The notes under the pieces: model-generated
Seen by the model: only the letters and a program-made list of their open reading frames with translations
Database searches by the model: none
Told to the model about the DNA's origin: nothing
Shown here: positions 7,831 to 16,404 of the stretch, piece by piece
Layout of the letters: each line of letters opens with the position of its first letter
Position numbering within the stretch: position 1 is the first letter of the stretch
Source: Clostridium sp. C8-1-8
GTDB lineage: Bacteria > Bacillota > Clostridia > Clostridiales > Clostridiaceae
Length of the DNA: 38,243 nt
Reading direction: 5' to 3'
Assembly (NCBI RefSeq): GCF_009928445.1
Contig: NZ_JAABNO010000036.1
Coordinates: forward strand, 1 to 38,243
Translations under genes and position numbers: made by a program

Positions 7831-8220
7831 ATTATCTTCCTCCTTTGTATACATATAATTTGTTAGCGAACTTTTTCACATCTGCCTTTTCTCAAAATAT
7901 ATGAAGCTATTCTGTCATACTTGTTAATTTCTCTTTTTTATTCTTTAGTCTTCATACACATTAAGGCATTACAACCATACTCATCCGCAACTTTACTAAA
8001 ATATAATTTCCTAAAAAAACAAAAACTTAGCATTAATATGCCCATACAAAATTAAAATTCCCTTTAGCCCTTTTAAATATTCCAATAAGAAAGTATCTAC
8101 AGCGAATTTCTGCCGCGACTTTTCCAGTGAGCTTTCCTAAACTTTAAAATAGAAAACTCTAATCATATCGAAATAGACAAATTCAATATAATTAGAGCTA
8201 TGCTACAATATTTAAATAAA
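7831..8220. other. Gene-free interval with a probable dispersed-repeat copy
   Basis: No coding sequence is supported. CATCTGCCTTTTCT at about 7878-7891 and the following 60 bases resemble the first half of the repeat at 20161 and 38156. GAATTTCTGCCGCGAC at about 8106-8121 resembles the second part of the right-end repeat, with a small gap. Both similarities are short and judged by eye. Confidence 0.4.
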
Positions 8221-9192
8221 CTATTTAATTTGAGCCTTCAGTTTGTCATAGATATTATTAGTTTTAATCGTGTCACTTTCATTATAAATGATATAAGAAT
8301 CTTTAAGCTTTATAAGTATATACGGAGATTTCTTTTTGAATATGAATAACTTTCCTGTACCATAAGAATTTACATTAAACTCTCCTCTTGCATAACTTGA
8401 AGTTAATGCCCCGTCTATCTTGCTCTCTATAGGAACAGTCTCAATCAGTTTTATATCTTTTATATCTGTTGAGTTAAAAACAGTACTATAAGCAAGATCG
8501 CTTACCTCTATTTTATCTCCATCAATACTTATAGATGGGGTATAAAAATCTGTAATTAGAAAAAATATAGATAATCCAGTAACAGATAATATCGCTAAGG
8601 CTAAAGAGGTTAAGCCAATTGCTCTTCCTATTTTATTGCCTAAGTTAAGAGTCTTTCCATTACCAACTCTCTTTGGCACTATAATGCTAACATCATTAGG
8701 ATTATTGTAATCTATGCCATTTGGCCACAAATCATCTTCATCACTATAAGTATGTTCTCTTTTATCACTTTCCTTTATTTGTTCTGATACATTAGCTTCA
8801 TTTAATTTGTTATCAGCAATCCAATTGTTATCTTGTTTTAAAATCTTCAGTTTTTTATTGGCCGAATATACAACTCTTCTTGAGGCAATTAAAATGAATG
8901 CTATCCAAGCAAAGAAATAAGTAATTACAAGTGATGGATATCCTTGAAAATCTATCTTAAGAAGCAATTCTGGAACAAATAACACCGTTGAAACCACAGC
9001 TAGAGAGTTTATATTCTTGTTATACGAAAGTTCTATCAGCTGTACACTATTATAATTCATCTTATCCTTTGGTAAGGTCACTCCTAAAATAGTATTATTA
9101 CTGGGATCTAAGGCAGATTTTAAAGCTGCTAAAATTGATATTAAAAATGCCAATTGAACCAAAAGAAATATTATAAATACTATATTACTCAT
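8221..9192 (-). CDS. Membrane protein with DUF5808-like and PH-like C-terminal regions
   Basis: A 323-residue protein. Hydrophobic segments lie at about residues 3-24 and 60-105 (two segments) and 195-220. Between them is a cytoplasmic stretch with WPNGIDYNNPNDVSIIVPKR followed by G-KTLNLGNKIG, which resembles the DUF5808 motif (YxNPxDxxxxVPKRxGxGxTLNxG). The C-terminal 100 residues look like a beta-rich PH-type domain exposed after the last helix. The frame opens at TTG 9207, but GGGAG precedes ATG 9192, which is preferred. A short DUF5808 protein occurs again at 36473. Such proteins are often found near SdpI-like immunity genes, but none is present here. Confidence 0.75.
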   Translation of the reverse strand: MSNIVFIIFLLVQLAFLISILAALKSALDPSNNTILGVTLPKDKMNYNSVQLIELSYNKNINSLAVVSTVLFVPELLLKIDFQGYPSLVITYFFAWIAFILIASRRVVYSANKKLKILKQDNNWIADNKLNEANVSEQIKESDKREHTYSDEDDLWPNGIDYNNPNDVSIIVPKRVGNGKTLNLGNKIGRAIGLTSLALAILSVTGLSIFFLITDFYTPSISIDGDKIEVSDLAYSTVFNSTDIKDIKLIETVPIESKIDGALTSSYARGEFNVNSYGTGKLFIFKKKSPYILIKLKDSYIIYNESDTIKTNNIYDKLKAQIK

Positions 9193-9520
9193 AACTTCAT
9201 CTCCCAAAACTTAGCTTTATTTAAATATAGCCTTTTTCAGGTTATTTATAAAATACTGATAATTTATACTAAATCATCCCTTACTAACCACCCAAATTCA
9301 ATAAAGTACTTTAGAATCTTCCTCATTTGAATTAACCTATCATTACAGATGTCTTATGTATCTTTCATAAATATAAATTAATATTATTATGTATATTAAT
9401 ATTTACCAATCTGCCTAAAATTATTATTATTTTTTTATTTACTTTTTCAAAATTCACAAATTCAAATGGAATTCTATTTTGAAAGCCAACATAATTTCTA
9501 ATAAGAGATTTTTAAACTGT
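9193..9520. other. AT-rich gene-free interval
   Basis: I see no coding sequence, strong hairpin or repeat here. It is presumably the promoter region of the 8221-9192 gene and the 3' region of the gene at 9521. Confidence 0.5.
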
Positions 9521-10066
9521 TTATAAAGAAGATCCTTTATATACAAGGTTGTCATTATCATCATAATAATCATAAGTTGCTATCACATCTCCTATTGAAA
9601 GAGAATTATCAACCACACAATATCCTATTGCATTTCTATTTCCTTTAAGTGTTACCTTATATGGTATATAATCTATCTTTACTACTACTTTAGTAATTCT
9701 AGGATTATCTATCTTTCCATAATAAATAAGATACTTTTTGTTATCCTCTTCTACTACTTTAGCCTTTTCGCTTCCAAAATAACTATCTGCAGCCCTAATT
9801 CTATATCTGTTAAATGTTTTAAAATCCATCCGTAGTAAAAACAATCTATTATCCATTTCAGCTAGCACATACCTTTTACTGCCTAATTCAATAGAACTTA
9901 AAATTTTCACTTGATCATCTTGAGAATTTTTATTTATAAAATTTTTAATTCCTTCTTTTGCTGCATCACTATCTGACATATCCACAGTAATTGTAAAATA
10001 ATAAATTACTACAAGAACAATTGCTATAGGTAAAAAGAATAAATATTTTTTCTTTGGTCTTCTCAT
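9521..10066 (-). CDS. Membrane-anchored protein, unknown function
   Basis: A 181-residue protein with a basic N-terminus (RRPKKKY), one membrane segment (about residues 9-26) and an extracytoplasmic domain of about 150 residues rich in beta-type sequence. ATG 10066 is preferred because AAGGAG overlaps the earlier in-frame GTG at 10072. No family is recognised. The anchor and following domain suggest a surface-facing protein. It is a single gene. Confidence 0.7.
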   Translation of the reverse strand: MRRPKKKYLFFLPIAIVLVVIYYFTITVDMSDSDAAKEGIKNFINKNSQDDQVKILSSIELGSKRYVLAEMDNRLFLLRMDFKTFNRYRIRAADSYFGSEKAKVVEEDNKKYLIYYGKIDNPRITKVVVKIDYIPYKVTLKGNRNAIGYCVVDNSLSIGDVIATYDYYDDNDNLVYKGSSL

Positions 10067-10229
10067 TTCCACTCCTTGTAAATACTTCTAACTAGTAAGA
10101 AAAACCTTCAAATTATACTAGTTATTTATTATATTCAATATTCATTTAAATATGTGTTTAATATTTACAAATTAAATCAGAAAACTATTATTACCCTCAG
10201 ATAGTAAAAAGAATAGAATGAATCTACTT

Positions 10230-10811
10230 TTATACTAAGCCAGATTTATTGGCCATTCTCTTTGCCGCCATAATTAGCTTGTTGTATAGATAAACATCTT
10301 TTTCATCGAAAAATTTTTTTGTAAACTTTTCTATAGAGAACCACTCTACTCCGCTGTTCTCATCTTCTTTTATAATTAAGTTCTCCTTTTCATCTGCTAT
10401 AAGTATATAGGCAACCGAAAGATGAAGATGTCCGCTAACATAGTTACCCTTTTTTACATGTCCATAAACCGGTAATATATCCAGTGAGGCAATTTCACTT
10501 GATAAAGCAAATACACTATTTATTCCAGTCTCTTCTTTTGCTTCTTTTATTGCTACATGTAATAGATCACCATCACCATCAGCGTGCCCACCAGTCCAAG
10601 CCCATGTATTTCTTATATTATGGTGAATCATTAAAACTTTACTAAATTCTTTATTCATTATAAAACCTGAGCTTGTTATGTGCGCAAATTTATTATCTCT
10701 GAGTAATATATTGTCAGGAAATTGTTCTATATAATCAATTATTACCTTTTTATCTTGTACCTCTTGTTCATTTTTAGGAACATAGGAAAAAATATCTTCT
10801 TTAAAACTCAT
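10230..10811 (-). CDS. NUDIX hydrolase with altered box
   Basis: A 193-residue NUDIX-family protein. The box reads GHADGDGDLLHVAIKEAKEE followed by TGI. The metal-binding core EAKEETGI is kept, but the first conserved Glu of G-x5-E is Gly and the Arg of RE is Lys. The context (RNTWAWTGGHADGDGD, then a late HLHLSVAYIL) fits a subgroup of NUDIX proteins with GGHADGD-type boxes. ATG 10811 follows AAGGAG. A near-consensus promoter is seen at 10941-10969. Activity is likely but the substrate is unknown. Confidence 0.82.
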   Translation of the reverse strand: MSFKEDIFSYVPKNEQEVQDKKVIIDYIEQFPDNILLRDNKFAHITSSGFIMNKEFSKVLMIHHNIRNTWAWTGGHADGDGDLLHVAIKEAKEETGINSVFALSSEIASLDILPVYGHVKKGNYVSGHLHLSVAYILIADEKENLIIKEDENSGVEWFSIEKFTKKFFDEKDVYLYNKLIMAAKRMANKSGLV

Positions 10812-10888
10812 ATCAAATATCTCCTTAAATTTTCTAAGTAATCAACTTATATGTGCTTATACCTTTATGTAAGCATATGAATATCTTA

Positions 10889-10920
10889 ATTCAACACAAT
10901 GTTTAAAAGTATTGTTGAAT
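10889..10920 (-). promoter_or_regulatory. Inverted repeat in the NUDIX leader
   Basis: ATTCAACACAAT (10889-10900) and ATTGTTGAAT (10911-10920) are complementary apart from a 2-nt bulge. They lie just downstream of the predicted transcription start of the 10230-10811 gene. It may be an operator or an mRNA hairpin; this is only a sequence observation. Confidence 0.35.
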
Positions 10921-10940
10921 ATTACCTAATTTATAAAAGC

Positions 10941-10969
10941 ATTATACCCTTTTAACATACTGAATTCAA
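10941..10969 (-). promoter_or_regulatory. Sigma-A-type promoter of the NUDIX gene
   Basis: On the minus strand TTGAAT (10969-10964), a 17-base spacer and TATAAT (10946-10941) form a near-consensus promoter. The predicted start is about 120 bases upstream of ATG 10811. Confidence 0.7.
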
Positions 10970-11287
10970 TATTTTACAAGCTATTGACTTTATACGTCCC
11001 TTAGAAAACTAATAACTCTAATATTTAAGAAATTATTTAGAACACTATATATAAAATCATACTATAGTCTCTTTAACTTATAAAAACTTTTCTATAAATA
11101 TGATATAATTACAGATATATTTTACATATTAACTCAGATTATCTATAAATTGTATTGTAGACTTTCTATGTAAGGTTCATACATATTTCTGTTATAAAGA
11201 GATATTAATAGAATCATATTATTTCTTTATTTAGCTATAATAAGAATTTTTCTCTAAACTATATTTATCTTTCAAGAGGTGATAAAA

Positions 11288-12127
11288 ATGAATAAACAAC
11301 TCATTCTAATATTGGACATGGAGGGTGCCTCAGGTATTTTTGAAGAAAACCGTCTGGCTATGCTTCACGGCAGTGATCAGTGGAGAGGTTACGGAAGAGA
11401 ATGTCTCACTTCAGATACTCTAGCAGTATGCGAGGCTGCTAATGAATTTGGAATTGATGAAATATTGATATATGATGGACATTTTGCAGGTAATCCAGAA
11501 CATAATATATTACTAGATAGATTACCAGCCAATGCAAGATTATTCGATACTCCCGATAGATGTTTTTATTGGAGAAGAATAAGAGGACAGGCTGCTTCAC
11601 AGCCCTTCGGACTAATAACAATAGGACAGCATTCAAGAAATGATGAAAAAAGCGCTTTTTTCCCACACACTATTCAAAGTCCACCAATAAAAGAAATACT
11701 TTTGAACGGAATGCATATTGCTGAGATAGGTTTTTCGGTGTTAAGCTTTTATGATACTAAATACCTAGCTAACATAGGTTGCAAAGCTTCCATGAAGGAA
11801 GCTAAAGAACTTTCAAAAAATGTTGCAACAATTGTGGTTAAAGATAAAGATTTAAACTACAAACCTTCTTATAAAGAAACCTACAATATAATAAAGGCTG
11901 GAGTATTAGAAGCCCTTAAGAATAAAGAAAATATAGAAAACACAAAGATAGAGCCACCTTATCATTTTTCTATGTCATTAATGGATGGTTTTCACTTTGA
12001 AATACCTAAATACTTCAGTTGGAAGGGAACCTTTAGTAATAACACTTCAACCTGGGAGGCCCCATCCATAGAAATTGGACTAGAATTATTTGACTTCGTT
12101 AGAGAATATATATCAAAAGATGTTTAA
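11288..12127 (+). CDS. M55 family (DppA-like) metallopeptidase
   Basis: A 279-residue protein of the D-aminopeptidase DppA family. The zinc ligands known for DppA (D8, E10, H60, H104, E133) have matching residues here: D10 and E12 in LDMEGASG, H65 in YDGHFAG, H115 in GQHSRND and E146 in NGMHIAEIG. The family cleaves D-amino-acid-containing peptides; the ability of this divergent member to do so is inferred. The frame opens at GTG 11279, but AAGAGGTGAT overlaps that codon, so ATG 11288 is the start. Unlike DppA it is not in a dipeptide-permease operon; it is flanked by minus-strand genes. Confidence 0.85.
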   Translation: MNKQLILILDMEGASGIFEENRLAMLHGSDQWRGYGRECLTSDTLAVCEAANEFGIDEILIYDGHFAGNPEHNILLDRLPANARLFDTPDRCFYWRRIRGQAASQPFGLITIGQHSRNDEKSAFFPHTIQSPPIKEILLNGMHIAEIGFSVLSFYDTKYLANIGCKASMKEAKELSKNVATIVVKDKDLNYKPSYKETYNIIKAGVLEALKNKENIENTKIEPPYHFSMSLMDGFHFEIPKYFSWKGTFSNNTSTWEAPSIEIGLELFDFVREYISKDV

Positions 12128-12134
12128 ATATTTT

Positions 12135-12656
12135 CTATTTGCGCAATTGGGCGTATCCCATCCTACACATTGACCAGTTTAGTGTGGACTTAACGATATC
12201 ATCTCTTAAGTCCCACAGGTTTTCTATGATTCTAATCTCAACATCCCTTTTAATTAATTCGTCAAATAAATTGGTTAGTACATGCTTTTGTATAGGAACC
12301 TGCTCCACTTCACTTACATAGTAACCAGCTATTTCATCCTGAAGGTAAAAGTTAGAGCTTTCAAATTCATAAAGATATAAAGTAGTATTTTTCATTACTT
12401 CAAACCACTTATGTTCTATAGCGATTACATGACTACAAGTATTAGATGAAAAATATCTCTTAACATCTTCCTCACTGGATCTTTCTGTTTTATGATATGT
12501 AACTCTAGGACAGTTTCTAGGAGTTAAAAAATTAGGTAGACATTGTTCATTTATTGCCCACACTAACCCCTTACTATTATCTAGATCTGTTCTACTAGGA
12601 ATTCTAGGATAAAAAACTTCAATGTTACTCTCTTCACTTACATGAAATAACCTCAT
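12135..12656 (-). CDS. DUF6886-like protein
   Basis: A 173-residue soluble protein starting MRLFHVSEESNIEVFYPR and continuing LDNSKGLVWAINEQCLPNF then LTPRNCPRV. This N-terminal pattern (LFHVSEE..I..F.PR.PSR.DLD...GLVWAI....LPNFLTPRDCPR) is what I associate with the DUF6886 family of uncharacterised bacterial proteins. No catalytic motif is evident to me. ATG 12656 has GGAGGAG upstream. Its stop is 7 bases from the stop of the convergent M55 peptidase gene, leaving no room for a separate terminator. Confidence 0.75.
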   Translation of the reverse strand: MRLFHVSEESNIEVFYPRIPSRTDLDNSKGLVWAINEQCLPNFLTPRNCPRVTYHKTERSSEEDVKRYFSSNTCSHVIAIEHKWFEVMKNTTLYLYEFESSNFYLQDEIAGYYVSEVEQVPIQKHVLTNLFDELIKRDVEIRIIENLWDLRDDIVKSTLNWSMCRMGYAQLRK

Positions 12657-12684
12657 AATATAATCTCCTCCAATAATAATTGAA

Positions 12685-13284
12685 TTACCTTTTACACTTT
12701 AGTTTTAAAAACTCTTCAATATCCTTTTGCTGCTCTTCATCACAGTAGAAACTAGCTGTATTCTCCAATTCAATACCTAAGCCTTTTTTTGTTATATCAA
12801 ACTCTACTAAGCAATTATCACCGATTTTGTAATTTCTAATGTTCTCCCAACTGTGATAAACCCCCCAGTTGATTATTCCATTCTCTCCAATACAATTTTC
12901 ACTTAAAAAATGAAACGCCTGATTTGCAACAAGCATAAGCATTAAAATACATAATGGTAAACTACTAATATCTTCAGAAAAAACGCTAATGAATAGTTCA
13001 ATGAAAAAAAGGACTATAAAAAATATTAATATAGCCTTAAGTCCTTTTTGGGTCTTTGCTACTAGCTTGAACTTACTTTCACCAAGATTTTTCCTTATCA
13101 TAACTGTACTTATAATATCCCACATAATGCAGACCATAGCTATGCTTGAAAATATCAAAGCTACTATTTTAAAAATATTACTTTGTCCTTTTGTTGCTAA
13201 TTTACTTATAACTATTCCTGGAATTACACCAGCCAAGAATATAAAACTTCCTAGAATTAATAATTTTTTTTTCCATTTACTCAT
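12685..13284 (-). CDS. Membrane protein with DUF5673-like C-terminus
   Basis: A 199-residue protein with four or five hydrophobic segments (about residues 8-28, 38-60, 85-105 and 110-128) and a soluble C-terminal tail. The tail contains ENGIINWGVYHSWENIRNYK and a small beta domain, which resembles the DUF5673 tail seen in membrane proteins (GIxxxxxxxxWxxIxxY). ATG 13284 has AGGAGAG upstream. It lies 28 bases before the DUF6886-like gene in the same direction, so the two may form an operon. Confidence 0.7.
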   Translation of the reverse strand: MSKWKKKLLILGSFIFLAGVIPGIVISKLATKGQSNIFKIVALIFSSIAMVCIMWDIISTVMIRKNLGESKFKLVAKTQKGLKAILIFFIVLFFIELFISVFSEDISSLPLCILMLMLVANQAFHFLSENCIGENGIINWGVYHSWENIRNYKIGDNCLVEFDITKKGLGIELENTASFYCDEEQQKDIEEFLKLKCKR

Positions 13285-13383
13285 TTTTCTCTCCTATACT
13301 ACACTTATGTATTAGTTTCTTAAATAATTGTTCACTACTAAAAGTAAGCTCTGTTAAAGTACCGTGTTGAACACAGCCTAAAA

Positions 13384-13959
13384 TTAAAATGTATTTATAA
13401 ATTTTATCTTATCAAGCTTAAAAGTCAGCCCATGATAGACTTGTCCATCAAGATTAATGGAATTAAACTCTCTTTTAGCAAGTTGGAATCCTAGTTTTTC
13501 AGCTAACTTTATCATTCTATAGTTGCCTGACCAAGTTTCAGTATAAATATTGTCAACATCCTCCGTTTCAAACTTGTATGCTATAAACAAAGATAGGGCC
13601 GCTTGCCCTAACTTTTCTCCTCTATAGCTTTGGTTAGGTATATCAATGCCTACTGCAAGCTTTGAAATATCACCATTTATATAGTATGAAGATACCCAAC
13701 CTATGTGGTTTCCGTCAGATTTACATATCTCAAGTCTTCTACGGCTTCTAGGAATCTTAGAATGTAATCTTAATTTCAGACTTTCTCTTAGTTTATAAAC
13801 ATCAACTTTTTCTTCTTTCTCCCAGGGAGAATCCCAATTCTGCCATTCAATTTCCGTAGTATTCCAGATAATATAATCATCTATATCAGCTTCACACATA
13901 TCTCTAAGCCAAACCTTATTATTATGTAGTTCAAAATAATCAAGTCTTTCTGTACTCAT
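13384..13959 (-). CDS. GNAT family N-acetyltransferase
   Basis: A 191-residue acetyltransferase of the RimJ/RimL type. It shows an N-terminal WLRDMCEADIDDYIIWN, the acetyl-CoA-binding region SYRGEKLGQAALSLFIAYKF and the late pattern TETWSGNYRMIKLAEKLGF. The frame opens at 13980, but AAGAGGTGAT lies before ATG 13959, which is preferred. It is 52 bases downstream of another GNAT gene in the same direction. The two are not close paralogues. Substrate unknown. Confidence 0.83.
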   Translation of the reverse strand: MSTERLDYFELHNNKVWLRDMCEADIDDYIIWNTTEIEWQNWDSPWEKEEKVDVYKLRESLKLRLHSKIPRSRRRLEICKSDGNHIGWVSSYYINGDISKLAVGIDIPNQSYRGEKLGQAALSLFIAYKFETEDVDNIYTETWSGNYRMIKLAEKLGFQLAKREFNSINLDGQVYHGLTFKLDKIKFINTF

Positions 13960-14011
13960 AAGATCACCTCTTAATAGCATAATATACTTTATTAAGACTC
14001 ATATTTATTGT

Positions 14012-14473
14012 CTATGGCTTCAATTTCATCATAAGATGCTCATTTACATCTTTTCTATAGAAGCCAGGTATTTCTCCTACCTCTTCATAACCAATACTTT
14101 CATAAAGTTTTTTTGCTTTTTCGTTAAAATCAGCTACCATAAGGAATATCATACTATCCTTCTTAAAAGTAGCTTTTTCAAATTGATCTATCAAGTTTCT
14201 TCCTATACCTTTTCCTCTATAACTCTCTTTGACCGCAATTATATGAAGATAGGTATGAATACCAAAAGCTCCATATCTCTCATACCAAATAAACCCCAGG
14301 CAATTACCATTCTTATCTATAGCTACATCTATTTCTTTATTTTTAAGGCCTGCTAATAACATCTTCTTCGGGTCAAAACTTTTAAAATAGGTATCTCCTA
14401 TCTCAGAATTAATCAAAGCCTCATAACAATCGTCTAAATGAATAGTCTCACCTTTTATAACACCAATATCCAT
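14012..14473 (-). CDS. GNAT family N-acetyltransferase
   Basis: A 153-residue protein with a clear GNAT core: AVKESYRGKGIGRNLIDQF carries the R/Q-x-x-G-x-G/A acetyl-CoA pyrophosphate-binding motif, followed by NEKAKKLYESIGYEEVGEIP, the canonical motif B, and a final ending LMMKL. Length is typical. ATG 14473 follows AAAGGGAG with about 10-base spacing. It probably forms an operon with the GNAT gene at 13384. Substrate unknown. Confidence 0.87.
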   Translation of the reverse strand: MDIGVIKGETIHLDDCYEALINSEIGDTYFKSFDPKKMLLAGLKNKEIDVAIDKNGNCLGFIWYERYGAFGIHTYLHIIAVKESYRGKGIGRNLIDQFEKATFKKDSMIFLMVADFNEKAKKLYESIGYEEVGEIPGFYRKDVNEHLMMKLKP

Positions 14474-14573
14474 AAATCATTATCTCCCTTTGGAAAACCT
14501 TTAATTATTGTTCTTTACACTAAGTATAGCTTTCCCCTATTATGGCATATTTTTATACTACTTATGGATTGAA

Positions 14574-15293
14574 TTAAGGCCTATAAACCTGTCCATAATT
14601 TAATTCATGAAAATACTTTTCAAAATTAGGTACTTTTGCTTCTTTTGCATCTTTTATCGCTTTCTCAACATCGTAAGGAACTCTTACTAAGGTAAATGAA
14701 AGTGGAGCTTCGTTTTTTTCATCAAGCTTTCCTTCCAGTATTCCATATGAAGCTTGTGATACCTGTAGTGGAACACCTACACTCCCAACATTAACTAGAG
14801 TCTTTTGATTAAAGTTTTGTATGTATGCAACATGTATATCTCCATATATTAAGATGTCACATTCCTTAGCTTCATCTTTCGGTGGATTAAAAAGCACTAA
14901 TTTCTCTTCAACAGTACAATTGGACCTAATCCTCAAAAAAACGTCATTTGGTGCTGCATGACAGAGCCTCACTAACTTTCCGCTTACGTAGAACTCAACA
15001 TATAAAGGTAATTGCTTCAAAAAACTTATTTGATCTTTACTCAGCCTAGTATTGTTCCATTTCATTGTTGCATCATCTGCTACTTCTGCAACCAAGTAAT
15101 CCCAATTACCTTTTATAACAGTTTCACAACTATTCTTTATAATATCAACTACTTCCTTTGGACTTGCTCCCTTTCCAACTAAATCACCTAAGCATATGAT
15201 TCTAGAAATTCCTCTTTCCTTTATATCTTTTAATACTGCTTCTAAAGCAGGCATATTACTATGTATATCTGATATTATAGCTATTCTATCCAT
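14574..15293 (-). CDS. Metallophosphoesterase family protein (YfcE-like)
   Basis: A 239-residue calcineurin-type phosphoesterase. Metal ligands are visible as D9 and H11 in ISDIHSN, D37 in CLGDLVG, N63 in KGNWD, a His in LCHAAP and a late His in YGDIHVAY. The usual GNHD is GNWD (His64 replaced by Trp) and GHTH is GDIH. The binuclear centre is mostly intact, but the general-acid histidine is missing. Such GNWD variants occur in this subfamily. ATG 15293 follows GTGAGGTGAAG. Likely a cytoplasmic phosphodiesterase or phosphatase of unknown substrate. Confidence 0.85.
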   Translation of the reverse strand: MDRIAIISDIHSNMPALEAVLKDIKERGISRIICLGDLVGKGASPKEVVDIIKNSCETVIKGNWDYLVAEVADDATMKWNNTRLSKDQISFLKQLPLYVEFYVSGKLVRLCHAAPNDVFLRIRSNCTVEEKLVLFNPPKDEAKECDILIYGDIHVAYIQNFNQKTLVNVGSVGVPLQVSQASYGILEGKLDEKNEAPLSFTLVRVPYDVEKAIKDAKEAKVPNFEKYFHELNYGQVYRP

Positions 15294-15822
15294 TTTTCTT
15301 CACCTCACATTACTACAATATATATTTTTTTACAATAAATTGCAAGATTATTATTAGTAACTAATTAAATCAAAGGTCATACTTTCCTTGATGATACTGT
15401 TAACTAGATTTTTAAAGAATCACAATTTACTTGTATAAATTACATTAAAAAAACTTCTATAAAAAACATGGTAATTTTATAATATATTTCTGTCTAAAGT
15501 GGTGCAGCTTTAAATACAGCTAAAATTTCAACCATTATTAATTTATGTTAAATATAACTTTTTTTTATTTACAAAGAAGGATTTTAAAGTTACATATAGA
15601 ATATATATATCGTGATAATATTCCATATAGTTACAGGGGGTGATTTAAAGTTTACAACTTATAGCCACTTGTCATAACTTTAACTTTAAACTAACATTAC
15701 AATTCCTTTTAAGCTTCTTAAGCTTAGGATAAGAAACAACAGACATATTAATATCAAGGAATAATTGCATACATTTCTTTGACTTTATAAAAACCAGCTA
15801 AAATTTCAATTTATAGTTTATC

Positions 15823-15910
15823 AGATGTACAATTAATGTAATCACCGTATTTTCAATTTTCTATCTCCCCCCAGAAATAGTTTTGAAAATAATAATTCAA
15901 TTGTACATCT
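15823..15910. repeat. 88-bp structured palindrome
   Basis: AGATGTACAATT (15823-15834) is perfectly inverted at 15899-15910. Inside it TATTTTC (15849-15855) pairs with GAAAATA (15885-15891), and CTATCTC pairs with GAAATAG with one mismatch around CCCCC. The nested arms point to a folded RNA or a MITE-like element. No gene is adjacent. Confidence 0.6.
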
Positions 15911-15948
15911 TCATCTCCAATAACCAAATTTATAGATAGACAAAATAT

Positions 15949-15993
15949 AATAAAGACATAAGCTTATAATTTTTAGTGGCTTATGTCTTTATT
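15949..15993. repeat. 15-bp perfect stem-loop
   Basis: AATAAAGACATAAGC (15949-15963) and GCTTATGTCTTTATT (15979-15993) form a perfect 15-bp stem with a 15-nt loop. It resembles a terminator, but no gene ends nearby and the T-runs on either side are poor. Confidence 0.55.
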
Positions 15994-16375
15994 AATATTT
16001 AGTTTTTCATATCTTAGTAATAATTCATATATTCTTAAAAATAAATCCTACTTTCTTCTAACTTTCCTCGCTTTATTTCAAAAGCATAAATAAATTCTCA
16101 AATAACTTCAAAATACAAAATTTTAAAGTTACAATATATATGTATCCTTAAGAAAACTTAATTTATAGATGTTTGGTAATCTCGAATTTTGGGGGCTATC
16201 AAGCATGGATAAATTTATAGTGTAAGTTAGATAACATAGTAATATAAGCAACTTTATATATTAAATTAATGAACTTATAAATAGATAGAGATTACTTATT
16301 TTATTCAAACATTATAATTACAGCATATTAATTTAACCTGTCCATAGAATATTTATTTATATATAATTAATGTCT

Positions 16376-16383
16376 TATACAAG
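16376..16383 (+). promoter_or_regulatory. TATACAAG half-site in front of the GntR gene
   Basis: TATACAAG lies 21 bases before the TTG start of the GntR gene. The same 8-mer is the right half of the perfect palindrome in front of the AEC transporter (25216-25227). It is a candidate operator half-site; evidence is limited to this shared octamer. Confidence 0.25.
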
Positions 16384-16404
16384 CATCATATAGGAGGATC
16401 TATC

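Larger units (their letters stand above)
15294..16404. other. 1.1-kb gene-free region with inverted repeats
   Basis: No protein gene is supported. The region holds several palindromes (annotated separately at 15823-15910 and 15949-15993), a weaker one at about 15644-15690 (TTTAAAGTT...AACTTTAAA), and a repeated 14-mer AGCTAAAATTTCAA at about 15519 and 15796. It also has a six-codon ORF ATG 16205 to TAA 16225 preceded by GGGGG. It separates a minus-strand phosphoesterase from a plus-strand GntR regulator and is far longer than a normal divergent promoter region. Confidence 0.5.

Noticed and set aside
13362..13373. Short palindrome GTGTTGAACAC before the GNAT gene stop
   Set aside because: Only 11 bases with a one-base centre and no T-run; it can arise by chance in this composition.
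16205..16225. Six-codon ORF after GGGGG in the 1.1-kb gene-free region
   Set aside because: Too short to support as a gene; no terminator or promoter is aligned with it, so it is only mentioned in the region note.
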